Shown here: positions 42,976-53,970 of the stretch, one piece after another
Position numbering within the stretch: the stretch's first letter is position 1
Layout of the letters: each line of letters opens with the position of its first letter
Source of the DNA: Uloborus plumipes
Taxonomy: Eukaryota; Arthropoda; Arachnida; Araneae; Uloboridae
Assembly (NCBI GenBank): GCA_038373865.1
Contig: JAXGGA010001684.1
Span: 1 to 64,000, forward strand
DNA: 64,000 nt
Reading direction: 5' to 3'
Notes under the pieces: generated by a model
Database searches by the model: none
What the model saw: the letters and a program-made list of their open reading frames with translations, nothing else
What the model was told of the DNA's origin: nothing
Made by a program: the position numbers and the translations under genes

Positions 42976-43440
42976 TCAAAGATAATTTGAAATTGTGTGC
43001 CTTATACGTAATAGAATACGTAGTGCCTACGTAAATAGAAAAAAAAAAAAAAAAACAGTGATTACTTTTACTGTGTAAAATGACAAAGGAACCACCCTTT
43101 TTTGACACGAGGGACAATCGTGTCAAAAAAGTGAAAAGTAAAAAGTAAAAACTTAAAAAAATTATTTGTTTGAAAAAAAAATGACTTCACACTTTAGAAG
43201 TCAACTGTTGCGTTATTTCCAAAAAAAATGTACGATTTGAAATTGTGTGATTTATTTTTCTACATGTATAAAAAAAATCCCACAGTAATTACTTTTACTG
43301 TGTAAAATGACAAAGCAACCACCCTTTTTTGACACGAGGGACAATCACATAAAAAAAGCGAAAATAAAAAGTAAAAACTTAAAAAAAAAATACTTGTTTG
43401 AAAAAAAAATGGCATCGCACTTTAGAAATCAAATGATGTG
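42976..43440. repeat. Tandem duplication, about 253-bp unit
   Basis: Two units share TTTGAAATTGTGTG, ACTTTTACTGTGTAAAATGA, ACCACCCTTTTTTGACACGA and AAAAGTAAAAACTTAAAAAA, with matching words offset by about 240-253 bp. The first unit has a perfect 13-bp hairpin (TTTTTTGACACGA, 43098-43110, with 43118-43130); the second has lost the right arm. Confidence 0.8.
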
Positions 43441-44219
43441 TAAATAATAATAAAAAAAAGTTTAATGCTTATTGAAATTGTTGCATTTTGATAAAATGTA
43501 TGAGCTGTCATGCTGTTTTACCGTGGAATGAACCTTTTATGCACAAACAATTGGTACTTGACTATGCACAAAAAATGGTTAAACATTAAATAAATAAATA
43601 AGTAACTAAATGCTTCAGCATAGTACTAACATCAGAATAAATGAAAGTAATCAAAAGTGTCGAACCCGACTAGTACTAGTTTGGCGAGAGTAACCTATTT
43701 CCTTAATTTATTTTTTATGTAGAAATAGCTGTAAAATAAAAATTAAAAAAAAAAGAAGAAAAGAAAATAAACATGATATTGTTTCTTAATCGTTCAATAA
43801 GGAACAGCTTTCGTGACTCATTTATTGCCAGCAGTCAAAAATTCTAATGATGTATGTTTTATCAGTAATACTGAGAGTCATTCGGTTCCAGTCCGTACCA
43901 TTACAGAAACTATTTAGCAAATGAATAAAAGATATTCACGAGTTCTTATTTCCACGGTCCTATGATTAACGGAACCAATCAATAGCCCGTCAAATCACGT
44001 TTCAATCCTGTGATTAGAATGTTTCTGTAACAGTATTGACATAAGATTTTTTTCTCCTTATTATCCATGTCAAATAATTCAAGAAATGTTAATATAACAC
44101 AGCGGTGAGAACAATAACAACGTAATCAATTAAATAAAATTGATCAGTTTATTGATAGTTTGTCTTATATAAACCTACAATCCGGAACAACAAGAGTCCT
44201 TTAATGTGATTTAAAACTA
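43441..44219. other. No gene recognised
   Basis: AT-rich, no coding frame or element termini seen. Confidence 0.5.
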
Positions 44220-45389
44220 CACTGCAAAAAATAAACCGTTGTTTCTACAGTATAATACTGGAATAATGGTAGCAGAGGTTCCAGTTTAAAACTGTAATAT
44301 GTACTAGGGATGCACCGATAAGCAAATTGGCCGATTACCGATTACCGATTAATCGGCTGTTGACAATCGGCTGAGCCGATTAATGATAAGGATAATTGTT
44401 TTTCTACTACCGATTTTACCATCACTGTTTTTTTATCTCTTATACAATTCCAAGTTTAGAAATAGTAAATAATTTATTTCTGGGAGAAGATTTTTTTCCA
44501 TTTTCCTAGTTTTCACAAAATAATTTCAATATTTTATCAAATTTCTTAGAACCAATTTTCATATTAGTGTCAATAATATTATCAACACATTGTTATTTAT
44601 GTTAGTTGGAAATAAAAATTTATAAAAAAAAGGAGGGGTGGGGGAGTGTGCGGTGAACACTCCAATTTAGGAGTGCTTTTAATTTATATATTTTAGTAAT
44701 TAGTAGCAATTTAATTCAATACTTTTATTCTTTGAAAATTAGAGGTTGACTGAAATCACTGTGCTAAGGAGAAAACTATCGCCAGATGAAAAATGTTGCA
44801 CCATTGTCTATGTATATTTATTATTTATTCAAAGTAGGAGAATTAATTAAAAAAAAAACTTTATATCAACTGTGAGGATTATTATTACTGTTAATAAAAT
44901 TATTCATCATAGTTTCCTAGTGAAAGTATACTTTAAAGAATAATATCTGAAAAATATTTTTCAGCCGATTAATCGGCCCGATTTTGCCGATTATTGATAA
45001 TCGGCAAAGTGGCCGATTGTGGCCGATTAATCGGTACCGCCGATTAATCGGTGCATCCCTAATATGTACAATAATAAACTGTAAAACTAAAAATTTTAGT
45101 TTGTTACTGTAAAGCAGCATTTTTACGGTTTATTACCATACTTTTACCGAGTATTACCCCAAAATTAGCTGTATTGTACTGTAAAAACAACAGTATAATA
45201 CTGGCAGCAGAGGTTCCAGTTTAAAACTGTAAAATGCATAGTAATAAACTGTAAAATTAGCATTTTTACCGTTCATTACTGTAAAGCAGCAATTTTACAG
45301 TTTAATAGTGTAAAATTAGCAATTTTTACAGTTTGTTACTATTAAATTATCTGTATAATGCTGCGAAAAAACATCCATTTTTTACAGTG
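44220..45389. mobile_element. MITE, CACTGCAAAAAAT family, copy 2 (interrupted)
   Basis: Ends CACTGCAAAAAAT and (inverted) CACTGTAAAAAAT, with TA outside both (44218-44219, 45390-45391). The body consists of TAATAAACTGTAAAATTAGC-like words in both directions, as in copy 1 at 15228. It is split by a hAT element at 44305-45061. Confidence 0.8.
44305..45061. mobile_element. hAT-type MITE, TAGGGATGCACCGAT family, complete copy
   Basis: 757 bp, inverted ends TAGGGATGCACCGAT, subterminal ATCGGCCGATTAATCGG arrays, and perfect 8-bp target duplications ATATGTAC (44297-44304, 45062-45069). It serves as reference for the fragments at 4840, 17660 and 46465. No transposase frame. Confidence 0.92.
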
Positions 45390-45411
45390 TACAGTACATA
45401 AGTAAACTAAG

Positions 45412-45699
45412 GGCCCTGCTCCACATCAGCGGAAAACGCGAGCGTAAAGCAGAAACATAAAATGGATTAGGGCATGCACCACATCGACGTAAAGCAGAAA
45501 AAATAGGCAGAAGCGTAAAATGGATTCAATGGTGTTTCTATGGAAAGTACCCGGATTTTCGGTTTCTGCCTTCAGTTTCGGTCGCGTTTTACGCTGATGT
45601 GGAGCATGGCCCTTACATAGTGTTCCTATGGAAAGTACCCGGATTTTCGGTTTCTGCCTTCGGTTTCGGTCGCGTTTTACGCTGATGTGGAGCAGGGCC
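45412..45699. mobile_element. MITE with GGCCCTGCTCCACATCAGCG ends
   Basis: Inverted ends GGCCCTGCTCCACATCAGCG / GGCCCTGCTCCACATCAGCG, then AAAACGCGA, 288 bp, with CTAAG on both sides (45407-45411, 45700-45704) as a possible 5-bp duplication. The right end is duplicated in tandem: two ~87-bp units ending in TGATGTGGAGCA(T/G)GGCCCT (to 45613 and 45701). Confidence 0.82.
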
Positions 45700-45704
45700 C
45701 TAAG

Positions 45705-46464
45705 AGTACTCATTTTCATAAAAATAATTTTAACAAAATATCTTAAAGAAATTTTCCTTTAAAAGAAGTCCCCTTTAATGTCCTCAGTATGTATAAGGTA
45801 GTGGGTCAAAGAAGATTGGGGAAGGGGGGATAGGGGCGAGTCAGATGGGCGGCAATCCTCTTTTTGTTTTTGGAAAATTTAGCTGCATTATTAGATTTTA
45901 GCGTTATTCTTGATAAAGTGATCTTCTTAAAAAATTTTGGAACAGATTACGAAGAACGCCTAAAGATTTGACATAAGAATTACACAGAAAGCTAAAAGTT
46001 CATGGTCTTAAAGAAAATAATTCAAGGAAAAGCAATATAATGGCTGTGATGAAACGGGACTATATGAGTACCATTCCGTCACAGGCGTTTTATTGCTTAT
46101 AATTTTCTTAAAAATGATCAACTTTAACTTTTCTACGTAATTATTATGACAGTTCTGTATTGTTGTACCAAAAAAAAAAAAAATCCTAGCTTGCTTTATT
46201 TGTATTTATGGAACAAAACCTATTGATAAAACTGCTTCAAATGTCACGTGCCGTCATATGGAATGGCCCTTCAGCCTCCTGTATTTTTAAATTTTCAGGT
46301 ATGGAAATTGGCTTAGTAAAATATGATGAAATTTTGGGAAAATTAGGAAAATAGAGAAAAATAAATCGTCTCTCAGAAATAAATTTGAAGCTATTTTTAA
46401 AATCGTAACTGTGAAAGGAAAAAAAAGTGATGGAGAAAGTAGTAGTTTAATAATAATCATGAGC
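45705..46464. other. No gene recognised
   Basis: AT-rich. CATATGGAATGGCCCTTCAG near 46254 resembles the inverse of the AGGGTCATTCCAT end of the 12.3-kb element, so a decayed relative may end there. Confidence 0.4.
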
Positions 46465-46524
46465 AATAATCGGCCTTGCCGATTAATCGGTAATCGGCCA
46501 ATTTGCTAATCGGTCCATCCCTAA
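46465..46524. mobile_element. End fragment of TAGGGATGCACCGAT hAT family
   Basis: ATCGGCC-rich tract finishing GGTCCATCCCTA, matching the terminal 60 bp of the family (left end, inverted). Confidence 0.75.
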
Positions 46525-47026
46525 TTTTAAGTTTGCTTTTTGGGCATTTTCTTTTTAAGCACCACTTATCTTTATCGTGGAATGGATGAATTCGGAAGGA
46601 AATGGAGTTGTTTACAACTTCCCCGGATCAGTGGAGTTCTAAGTTCCCTCTCATCATGGGTTTCCGATTAAATAAACTTTGCATGTGGTTATCGCGATAA
46701 ACATTGTTTCAATCTAGAAAATGTCAACACGTTTTACCCCCAACGGGTGTGGAATGCTTTTGTGGTATCTTTTAACATTGATAGATAATTCGATCAAATT
46801 AGCAGATGACGTCAAGCTATCGAAGTAAAAAAAAATGAAAAAAAAAAAAAATCTTTTGTTTAATTTGTTGAAAAGTTCCGTTTTCAGGTAAGTAATGGCT
46901 GGAAATATACTGGAAGTACTAAAATGGAAAATAGGATTTGATTAATATATGAAAATAAAAGTAACTGAAATATATGTTTTGGAAGTCCAATAGCTTACAT
47001 TTTATGTATAGTTCCTACTAGCAATG

Positions 47027-47165
47027 CGACATCGATGGCAAAACATCGATGTTGGAAATTAAAACATCGATGGTATTAAAAAAATATATCCAGTGAGATA
47101 GATACTGCAACTTCTGATTAACGATGTAACTTATTTTTTATCACATATTTTTCAAGCTTTTACGA
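47027..47165 (+). mobile_element. End fragment of the ACATCGATG hAT family
   Basis: TAGCAATGCGACATCGATGG, then AAAACATCGATG, GGTATT, and GTGAGATAGATACTGCAACT matches the left 400 bp of the element at 5675, with an internal deletion and no right end. Confidence 0.75.
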
Positions 47166-48234
47166 ATTACATAAATGTACATAACTTTTCACAGAATAAA
47201 TAACTATTATGTAATCTTTAAAAAAAAATATTACGGATCTACAACAGTTTCAGTAAATTTTAAGCAATGTTTTCCGATTTGTGGGACGCGCATCCCTCGA
47301 TATGCATAGAATTATTAAAAGAGGGGCATGCAACTAGGGATAGGCATTTTGCAGACAAAAGGGTATTTTTTCCAGGACAGCGGCAAAAAGTTGTAAAAAC
47401 CTTGCAAAAATGGCAAAAACTGAAAAATTGGCTGATTTTTAAACATGTGCAAAGGAGCAGTATTATTCTGTACATAATCCAACTGGGACTTCAATCAAAC
47501 AGACAAGAGTTTTCAATATTAATTTGAATGTTAAAATATTTTTAATAACTGGAACAAAACTTGAAAAAGGTTGGAAATGCGAAATGGATACTATTTCAAA
47601 ACTTGCTTTTGCAATGTAACATTTAAAGTGGAAAAAATTTTTTGATACATCGAGAACTCAACTCAATTCGAATGAGATTAAACTATTTTGTGAGCAATTT
47701 TTAAATGAAGTTATAGTTTAGTGTTACTTTCCAGTTTTACCCTTTTACGTATACTTCTCGTACATATTAATCACAGTTCCTTCTTTAAATTACAATTATT
47801 CTGCTAAATTGGCATTATTTCTATTGGTATTGGTATTATGTTAAAAAATAAACTAAGAGATGAGAACTTGTCATTTGACTTGTTTAATATTATTAAACCT
47901 AAGTCAGAAAGTTTTATTTGCTCTCCACTTATGTTTCACATTCACAGTATTGATTAAAAAGCATTTTTCTAAAACAGTAATAAAGTAGCATTTAAGTTTG
48001 CTGTTTCAGCAATGTATTGAATATTTTAGTTCAAAAACATAAACACGATTGAAGTTAAAATTTCTAGAAGTTAAACTAGAGCTACATGCGATCCCCGTAA
48101 GTAAGCACGTCTATTTTTGCCAATCTGGCAAATATTACTATAATTGCGCTTTTGTCAGGACTTGTCTCACCGAGTTTTTTCCATCGTGTTTTCTCACTTT
48201 TGGCAAAAATGAGCCAACCTCCTTCATGCAACTA
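47166..48234. other. No gene recognised
   Basis: AT-rich. Two overlapping 70-86-codon frames at 47260-47527 lie on opposite strands; no domain recognised. Confidence 0.45.
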
Positions 48235-49024
48235 CAATCGAACCTGTTTATCTCAAACCTGTCTATCTCGAGAACCTCTCTATGTGGACATTTTTCGATT
48301 TCCCTGCTTTTGCTGCATAAATTAATGTTTTTTCTCGTGTTTATCTCGAATGATTTTCCTCGAAAACCTCTATATCTCGAATTTCGACGACTCTCATGTT
48401 TGAATTTCATCTCCAGCCACCTTTATCTATGGTATGATTTGGAGGCAAAAATTTTGCACAATCATTTAAAGACTATGGCAGGGATTCAAGTGAAACACCA
48501 TTGCAATCGCTTCGAATTGCAATCGCTATTGGAAGTGAATTACATTATCATCAACTTAACTTGGAACTAACGTCACTACGGGTGGAGCCAATAAGAGCTC
48601 ACAAGCAGTCGGTGATCTCCTCTTATTCGCCAAGTAGGCTGTGACGTTTTATCTAGCTCGTTTTCATAGGCAAACGTCACGCTGACGTCACGATGTTTTT
48701 ATCAAGAAACGTTCTAATGTAATTCATTTCCAGCAGCGATTGTAATTAGCGATCGCCTGTTTCACTTGAATTCCTGCCTATGTTCGTACTTAAAGGTATG
48801 CATTAACTTGCTATCGATATAGTAATCACAATTAGTAAAACGTGACTCACAACCTGTCATACAGTAAAATACTCAACAATATCAATGCAAAACAATCTAT
48901 TAAGTATTTGACTTTGTTCCCATTGCTTATTTTTATAAATTTTATCACTACCTCTGTATCTTAAAACCTCGTATCTCGAATTTTTCTTCTGTCCCGTGAA
49001 ATTCGAGATAGACAGATTTGACTG
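48235..49024. mobile_element. pogo-like MITE with TATCTCGA words
   Basis: Ends CAATCGAACCTGTTTATCTC and (inverted) CAGTCAAATCTGTCTATCTC, flanked by TA (48233-48234, 49025-49026). Many TATCTCGAA words in the interior. The CAGTCAAACCTCTCTATCTC-type end is typical of pogo-like elements. Another MITE (48478-48773) is nested inside. Confidence 0.8.
48478..48773. mobile_element. MITE, GGGATTCAAGTGAAAC family, copy 2
   Basis: GCAGGGATTCAAGTGAAACA and the inverse of GCAGGAATTCAAGTGAAACA bound 296 bp, with CTATG on both sides. GCAATCGC words repeat near the ends, as in copy 1 at 1653. The centre carries CGTCAC(G/T) and TGACGTCA(C) words absent from the shorter copy 1. Confidence 0.8.
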
Positions 49025-49149
49025 TATTGCCAAAATTTGAAAAAAAAAAAAAAAAAAAAAAGAATCAATGACGGAAAGAGAGTAAAATGTCATCGCTATG
49101 GCATTCGATGGCATATTTTGCTGGTGAAAACTATATTGTCTGAACTGAA

Positions 49150-49232
49150 ATATTGTTGGATTGTTGGTCCGCCTCGTCACCAAAAATTTACAATGTGGCC
49201 CTCGAGTAAAAAAGGTTGGAGACAACTGCTCT
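49150..49232 (-). mobile_element. hAT (Charlie-like) end fragment
   Basis: On the minus strand CAGTTGTCTCCAACCTTTTT, then ACTCGAGGGCCACATTG, follows the common hAT terminus pattern (CAGTGGTTC-CAACC, GGGCCACA). Opposite end not found. Confidence 0.55.
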
Positions 49233-49314
49233 AAGCCATCTATTTCCTGGCGTTTTTTCCTGGCCCATCGATTTCCTGGCGAGCTCCCCTCCCTTAAGGA
49301 CTTTCCACCGCTAA

Positions 49315-49490
49315 TTTTTCGATATTGAAGTTCGTAAAACGAAATTTTTGACGAGTTTTAATGATTTCCGGGGGCTCTCTCCCAGAAATGTTTCGGACGA
49401 AATTTTTCTGCTTAATATTTGCTAACCAGTATATATAATAAAAAATAAGTAATAAATATTTATCGCCCCTCCTTTGAAAAATTTCTCGGT
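49315..49490. repeat. Dispersed repeat shared with 31370-31556
   Basis: See the partner at 31370 for the shared words. This copy is uninterrupted where the partner carries the TA-target MITE: AAATTTCTCGG here, AAATTTC-TA-MITE there. Confidence 0.7.
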
Positions 49491-49639
49491 CCTCCTGTTA
49501 TTTAACAATCCAACAATTCTTAAATCGCGGAACATATAGAAAAACACTCATAAACTTCAGCAACTTTATACTTTAGTCTCAACATTTAGGAAGATAAACT
49601 TCTCTTCTTAACCTGAATCACACGTATCTGTTTATCCTC

Positions 49640-50287
49640 TTGAGTTCGATGATTATTGTTGCTAGATTCATCGAGGCAATGACCTATAGAGCGCAAGGAC
49701 GACTGGGAAACGTCCTTGCCGATCAAAGAACAAAGATGAATCGGCTTTCTCCAGCTTCCGACCACGTGACAGGAGACAAGGGTAGGAAAAAAAACTGCAT
49801 TTGATCGAGCTTATGGAATGGGTGACAATAAAGCAAGGATCTTCAGTTTTAGAATTTAAAAAGGGGCTATGGTTTGACGCTTCAACGGAGCTAATTTCTC
49901 CTTTATGCAAACCAACGACAAACAATGAAAAACTTTTAAAAAAGGAATTTTTCTTAATTGCTTCTTGAGATAAAAAGCAAATGTTCATCGAGTAATCTCT
50001 CCTAATCAGATAAATTGTTAAGAAGCATTCATTTTCTTCTGAAATTCGGGATTGACTTTCATCAAACTTATGGAATGAGTGAGAATAAATAAAGGATATT
50101 CAGTTTCAGAATTTGAAAGGGGCGATGGTTTGACACTTCAACAAAGCTAATTTCTCCTTTATGCAAATCAAACGACAAAAAAAAAAAAAAATTAAAGATT
50201 TTTTCTTAATTACCTCTTGAGATAAGAAGCAAATAATCTATCGTATTAGCCACTTCCTTGTCAGGTAAATTGTTAAGAAGCATTCAT
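49640..50287. repeat. Satellite, diverged left edge
   Basis: Two to three diverged units of 240-257 bp. Shared words are ATGGTTTGACGCTTCAACG, AGCTAATTTCTCC, CTCTTGAGATAAGAAGCAAAT and TTCATTTTCTTCTGAAATTC. Divergence among them is far higher than in the core array. Confidence 0.88.
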
Positions 50288-52440
50288 TTCTTCTGAAATT
50301 CGTGACTGATTTGATCCAGGTTATGTAAAAGCTAAGATTTTCAATTTCGCGATTTGAACGTGGGGATGGTTTGACGCTTCAACGGAGCTAATTCCCTTTG
50401 ATGCAAACAAACGACAAACAGTTTTTTTTAATGAATTTTTCTAAGTTGCCTCTTGAGGTAAGAAGTAAATGTCTATCAACTTTACTTCCACATCAGATAA
50501 ATCGTTAAGAAGTATTCATTTCTTCTGAAATTCGCGACTGATTTGATCCAGGTTATGTGTGACAGTAAAAGCTAAGATTTTCAATTTCGCGATTTGAACG
50601 TGGGGATGGTTTGACGCTTCAACGGAGCTAATTCCCTTTGATGCAAACAAACGACAAACAGTTTTTTTTAATGAATTTTTCTAAGTTGCCTCTTGAGGTA
50701 AGAAGTAAATGTCTATCAACTTTACTTCCACATCAGATAAATCGTTAAGAAGTATTCATTTCTTCTGAAATTCGCGACTGATTTGATCCAGGTTATGTGT
50801 GACAGTAAAAGCTAAGATTTTCAATTTCGCGATTTGAACGTGGGGATGGTTTGACGCTTCAACGGAGCTAATTCCCTTTGATGCAAACAAACGACAAACA
50901 GTTTTTTTTAATGAATTTTTCTAAGTTGCCTCTTGAGGTAAGAAGTAAATGTCTATCAACTTTACTTCCACATCAGATAAATCGTTAAGAAGTATTCATT
51001 TCTTCTGAAATTCGCGACTGATTTGATCCAGGTTATGTGTGACAGTAAAAGCTAAGATTTTCAATTTCGCGATTTGAACGTGGGGATGGTTTGACGCTTC
51101 AACGGAGCTAATTCCCTTTGATGCAAACAAACGACAAACAGTTTTTTTTAATGAATTTTTCTAAGTTGCCTCTTGAGGTAAGAAGTAAATGTCTATCAAC
51201 TTTACTTCCACATCAGATAAATCGTTAAGAAGTATTCATTTCTTCTGAAATTCGCGACTGATTTGATCCAGGTTATGTGTGACAGTAAAAGCTAAGATTT
51301 TCAATTTCGCGATTTGAACGTGGGGATGGTTTGACGCTTCAACGGAGCTAATTCCCTTTGATGCAAACAAACGACAAACAGTTTTTTTTAATGAATTTTT
51401 CTAAGTTGCCTCTTGAGGTAAGAAGTAAATGTCTATCAACTTTACTTCCACATCAGATAAATCGTTAAGAAGTATTCATTTCTTCTGAAATTCGCGACTG
51501 ATTTGATCCAGGTTATGTGTGACAGTAAAAGCTAAGATTTTCAATTTCGCGATTTGAACGTGGGGATGGTTTGACGCTTCAACGGAGCTAATTCCCTTTG
51601 ATGCAAACAAACGACAAACAGTTTTTTTTAATGAATTTTTCTAAGTTGCCTCTTGAGGTAAGAAGTAAATGTCTATCAACTTTACTTCCACATCACATAA
51701 ATCGTTAAGAAGTATTCATTTCTTCTGAAATTCGCGACTGATTTGATCCAGGTTATGTGTGACAGTAAAAGCTAAAATTTTCAATTTCGCGATTTGAACG
51801 TGGGGATGGTTTGACGCTTCAACGGAGCTAATTCCCTTTGATGCAAACAAACGACAAACAGTTTTTTTTAATGAATTTTTCTAAGTTGCCTCTTGAGGTA
51901 AGAAGTAAATGTCTATCAACTTTACTTCCACATCAGATAAATCGTTAAGAAGTATTCATTTCTTCTGAAATTCGCGACTGATTTGATCCAGGTTATGTGT
52001 GACAGTAAAAGCTAAGATTTTCAATTTCGCGATTTGAACGTGGGGATGGTTTGACGCTTCAACGGAGCTAATTCCCTTTGATGCAAACAAACGACAAACA
52101 GTTTTTTTTAATGAATTTTTCTAAGTTGCCTCTTGAGGTAAGAAGTAAATGTCTATCAACTTTACTTCCACATCAGATAAATCGTTAAGAAGTATTCATT
52201 TCTTCTGAAATTCGCGACTGATTTGATCCAGGTTATGTGTGACAGTAAAAGCTAAGATTTTCAATTTCGCGATTTGAACGTGGGGATGGTTTGACGCTTC
52301 AACGGAGCTAATTCCCTTTGATGCAAACAAACGACAAACAGTTTTTTTTAATGAATTTTTCTAAGTTGCCTCTTGAGGTAAGAAGTAAATGTCTATCAAC
52401 TTTACTTCCACATCAGATAAATCGTTAAGAAGTATTCATT
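50288..52440. repeat. Satellite, homogenised core, 240-bp unit
   Basis: From 50341 the same 240-bp unit repeats 8.75 times with only two base differences visible (C at 51696, A at 51776). The partial unit before it (50288-50340) lacks 8 bp (TGTGACAG). No long open frame, no CRISPR-like short repeats and no RNA gene. A typical unequal-exchange-maintained satellite block. Confidence 0.97.
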
Positions 52441-52475
52441 TTCTTCCGAAATTTGGGATTTTCTTCCGAAAAATG

Positions 52476-52514
52476 GTCACCCATACCATTAATCAAACTT
52501 ATGGTATGGGTGAC
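52476..52514. repeat. Perfect 14-bp hairpin at the array end
   Basis: GTCACCCATACCAT (52476-52489) and ATGGTATGGGTGAC (52501-52514) are exact inverse copies around an 11-base loop. The right arm overlaps the target duplication of the hAT MITE that follows. Confidence 0.9.
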
Positions 52515-52516
52515 AG

Positions 52517-53970
52517 CAGTGGCGTATCCAGGAATTGATTTTGGGGGGTGCACATCGAACATCGACACTGTGATGAGAAAGGAAAAAAATCAAGAAATAT
52601 GGTGAAACTTTAAAAACACAGTATTTCGATTCAAATTTTTTCTATTGAACGTTGCTCAAATATTGTTTTTTTTTTCACAAAAATGAATATCATGCAAGAA
52701 CAATAAACGTATTACGAAAAAAAAAATCTCAAGCCAAAAGCACTCAAGTCTTCATCGGAAAATTGATAGATCATTTACAATTAAAAAAAAATAGTTGCAT
52801 GATAAAAAATATTTTTGAAGGTCCGAGAGTACCAAATTTTTTGTACATTTTGGTTTTTATGAAATTTTATTTTATGGTTATTTTTGTTTCATCAATGATA
52901 AGATTTTTCTTAACTTATATGCACGCATTTTCTCATGCATATTTTACAAAATGTCCATTTAAACGTCCTTCAGATGTTGGGGAGCGTGGGGGTAAGATTT
53001 AAATAACGGGGCAAATTGGAATGTTAAAACATTTTAACTCTTCTGCGCCATCCACCTAGCAATATACTAACTATATTCTTAAACCTATAGTCGATTGGAC
53101 GATTGCGATTCAAATATAAATAGACTGAAAAATCAAAGGGAATATATACAACTCATTTTCAAAATTTCATACACATATTGTAATATTTTGCACTTTCTGG
53201 AAAATTGTTCTTTTTTTTTTTCAGCTTTTACTTACTCCTTTTTTTTTAAATCCCAGATGTGCTCATTGATCAATTAATTCATTCGCATTCCTTCATTAAT
53301 ATTTCAATTTGTTTATTTATTCATTTCTAATAAGACTTTTAATAATAAAATAAAAACTTTCATTCATCCCATGAGAAAAGAATAGAAACTAATCCCTTTT
53401 TCTCCAAGGTAAAAATTTACTGCTGAAATGAGCAGTAATGTTTCAATGTAAGTGTTAATATAAAAAACAATTTTTTTTTTAAATGTGCGATAAGTTTTTA
53501 AACAAAAATCCAATTTGTCACATTTTGAAAAAAAAAAATATAAGCTGGTGTTTTGTTGATTTTTTCTTTACGATGTAAAATAATAATATGACAATTTGTT
53601 CAAAATAATCTTTAAAAAAAAGAAAATAAGAGGAGGAGTAATGCTTAAACACATTTAAATCATTTAAATAATCTGCAATTAATAGGAAGCTTAAACGTCT
53701 AACAATGTTTGTGAGAGGCGCGGGTACATCGCTCATTTTCCTCTTACATTTCCACAGAATAACAATTAGTTTTGCTTCTTATTGTCGAAAACAGAAAATA
53801 ATATGACAATATTTTAGAAACCGTTAAGTATTTTTCATTGAAAAAAAACTGAAGCATATTTACATGAAGGTTACATGTTTTTTCAAAATTCGGTGCCACC
53901 ATTTTTTATAGTCTTGCAAAATCTTGGGGGGTGCATTGGTCCCTTGGCACCCCCCCTGGATACGCCACTG
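52517..53970. mobile_element. hAT-type MITE, CAGTGGCGTATCCAGG ends
   Basis: 1454 bp with perfect 16-bp inverted ends CAGTGGCGTATCCAGG and perfect 8-bp duplications GGTGACAG (52509-52516, 53971-53978). G-rich subterminal GGGGGGTGCA follows. The interior is AT-rich; a 116-codon frame at 52652-53002 has no recognisable domain. The target word belongs to the satellite unit. Confidence 0.92.

Noticed and set aside
47260..47527. Overlapping 71- and 86-codon frames
   Set aside because: Both strands open at the same place, no family recognised, no splice-site support.
50341..52440. CRISPR-like array
   Set aside because: Units are 240 bp with no alternating short repeat and unique spacer, the context is eukaryotic, and the units are continuous satellite monomers.
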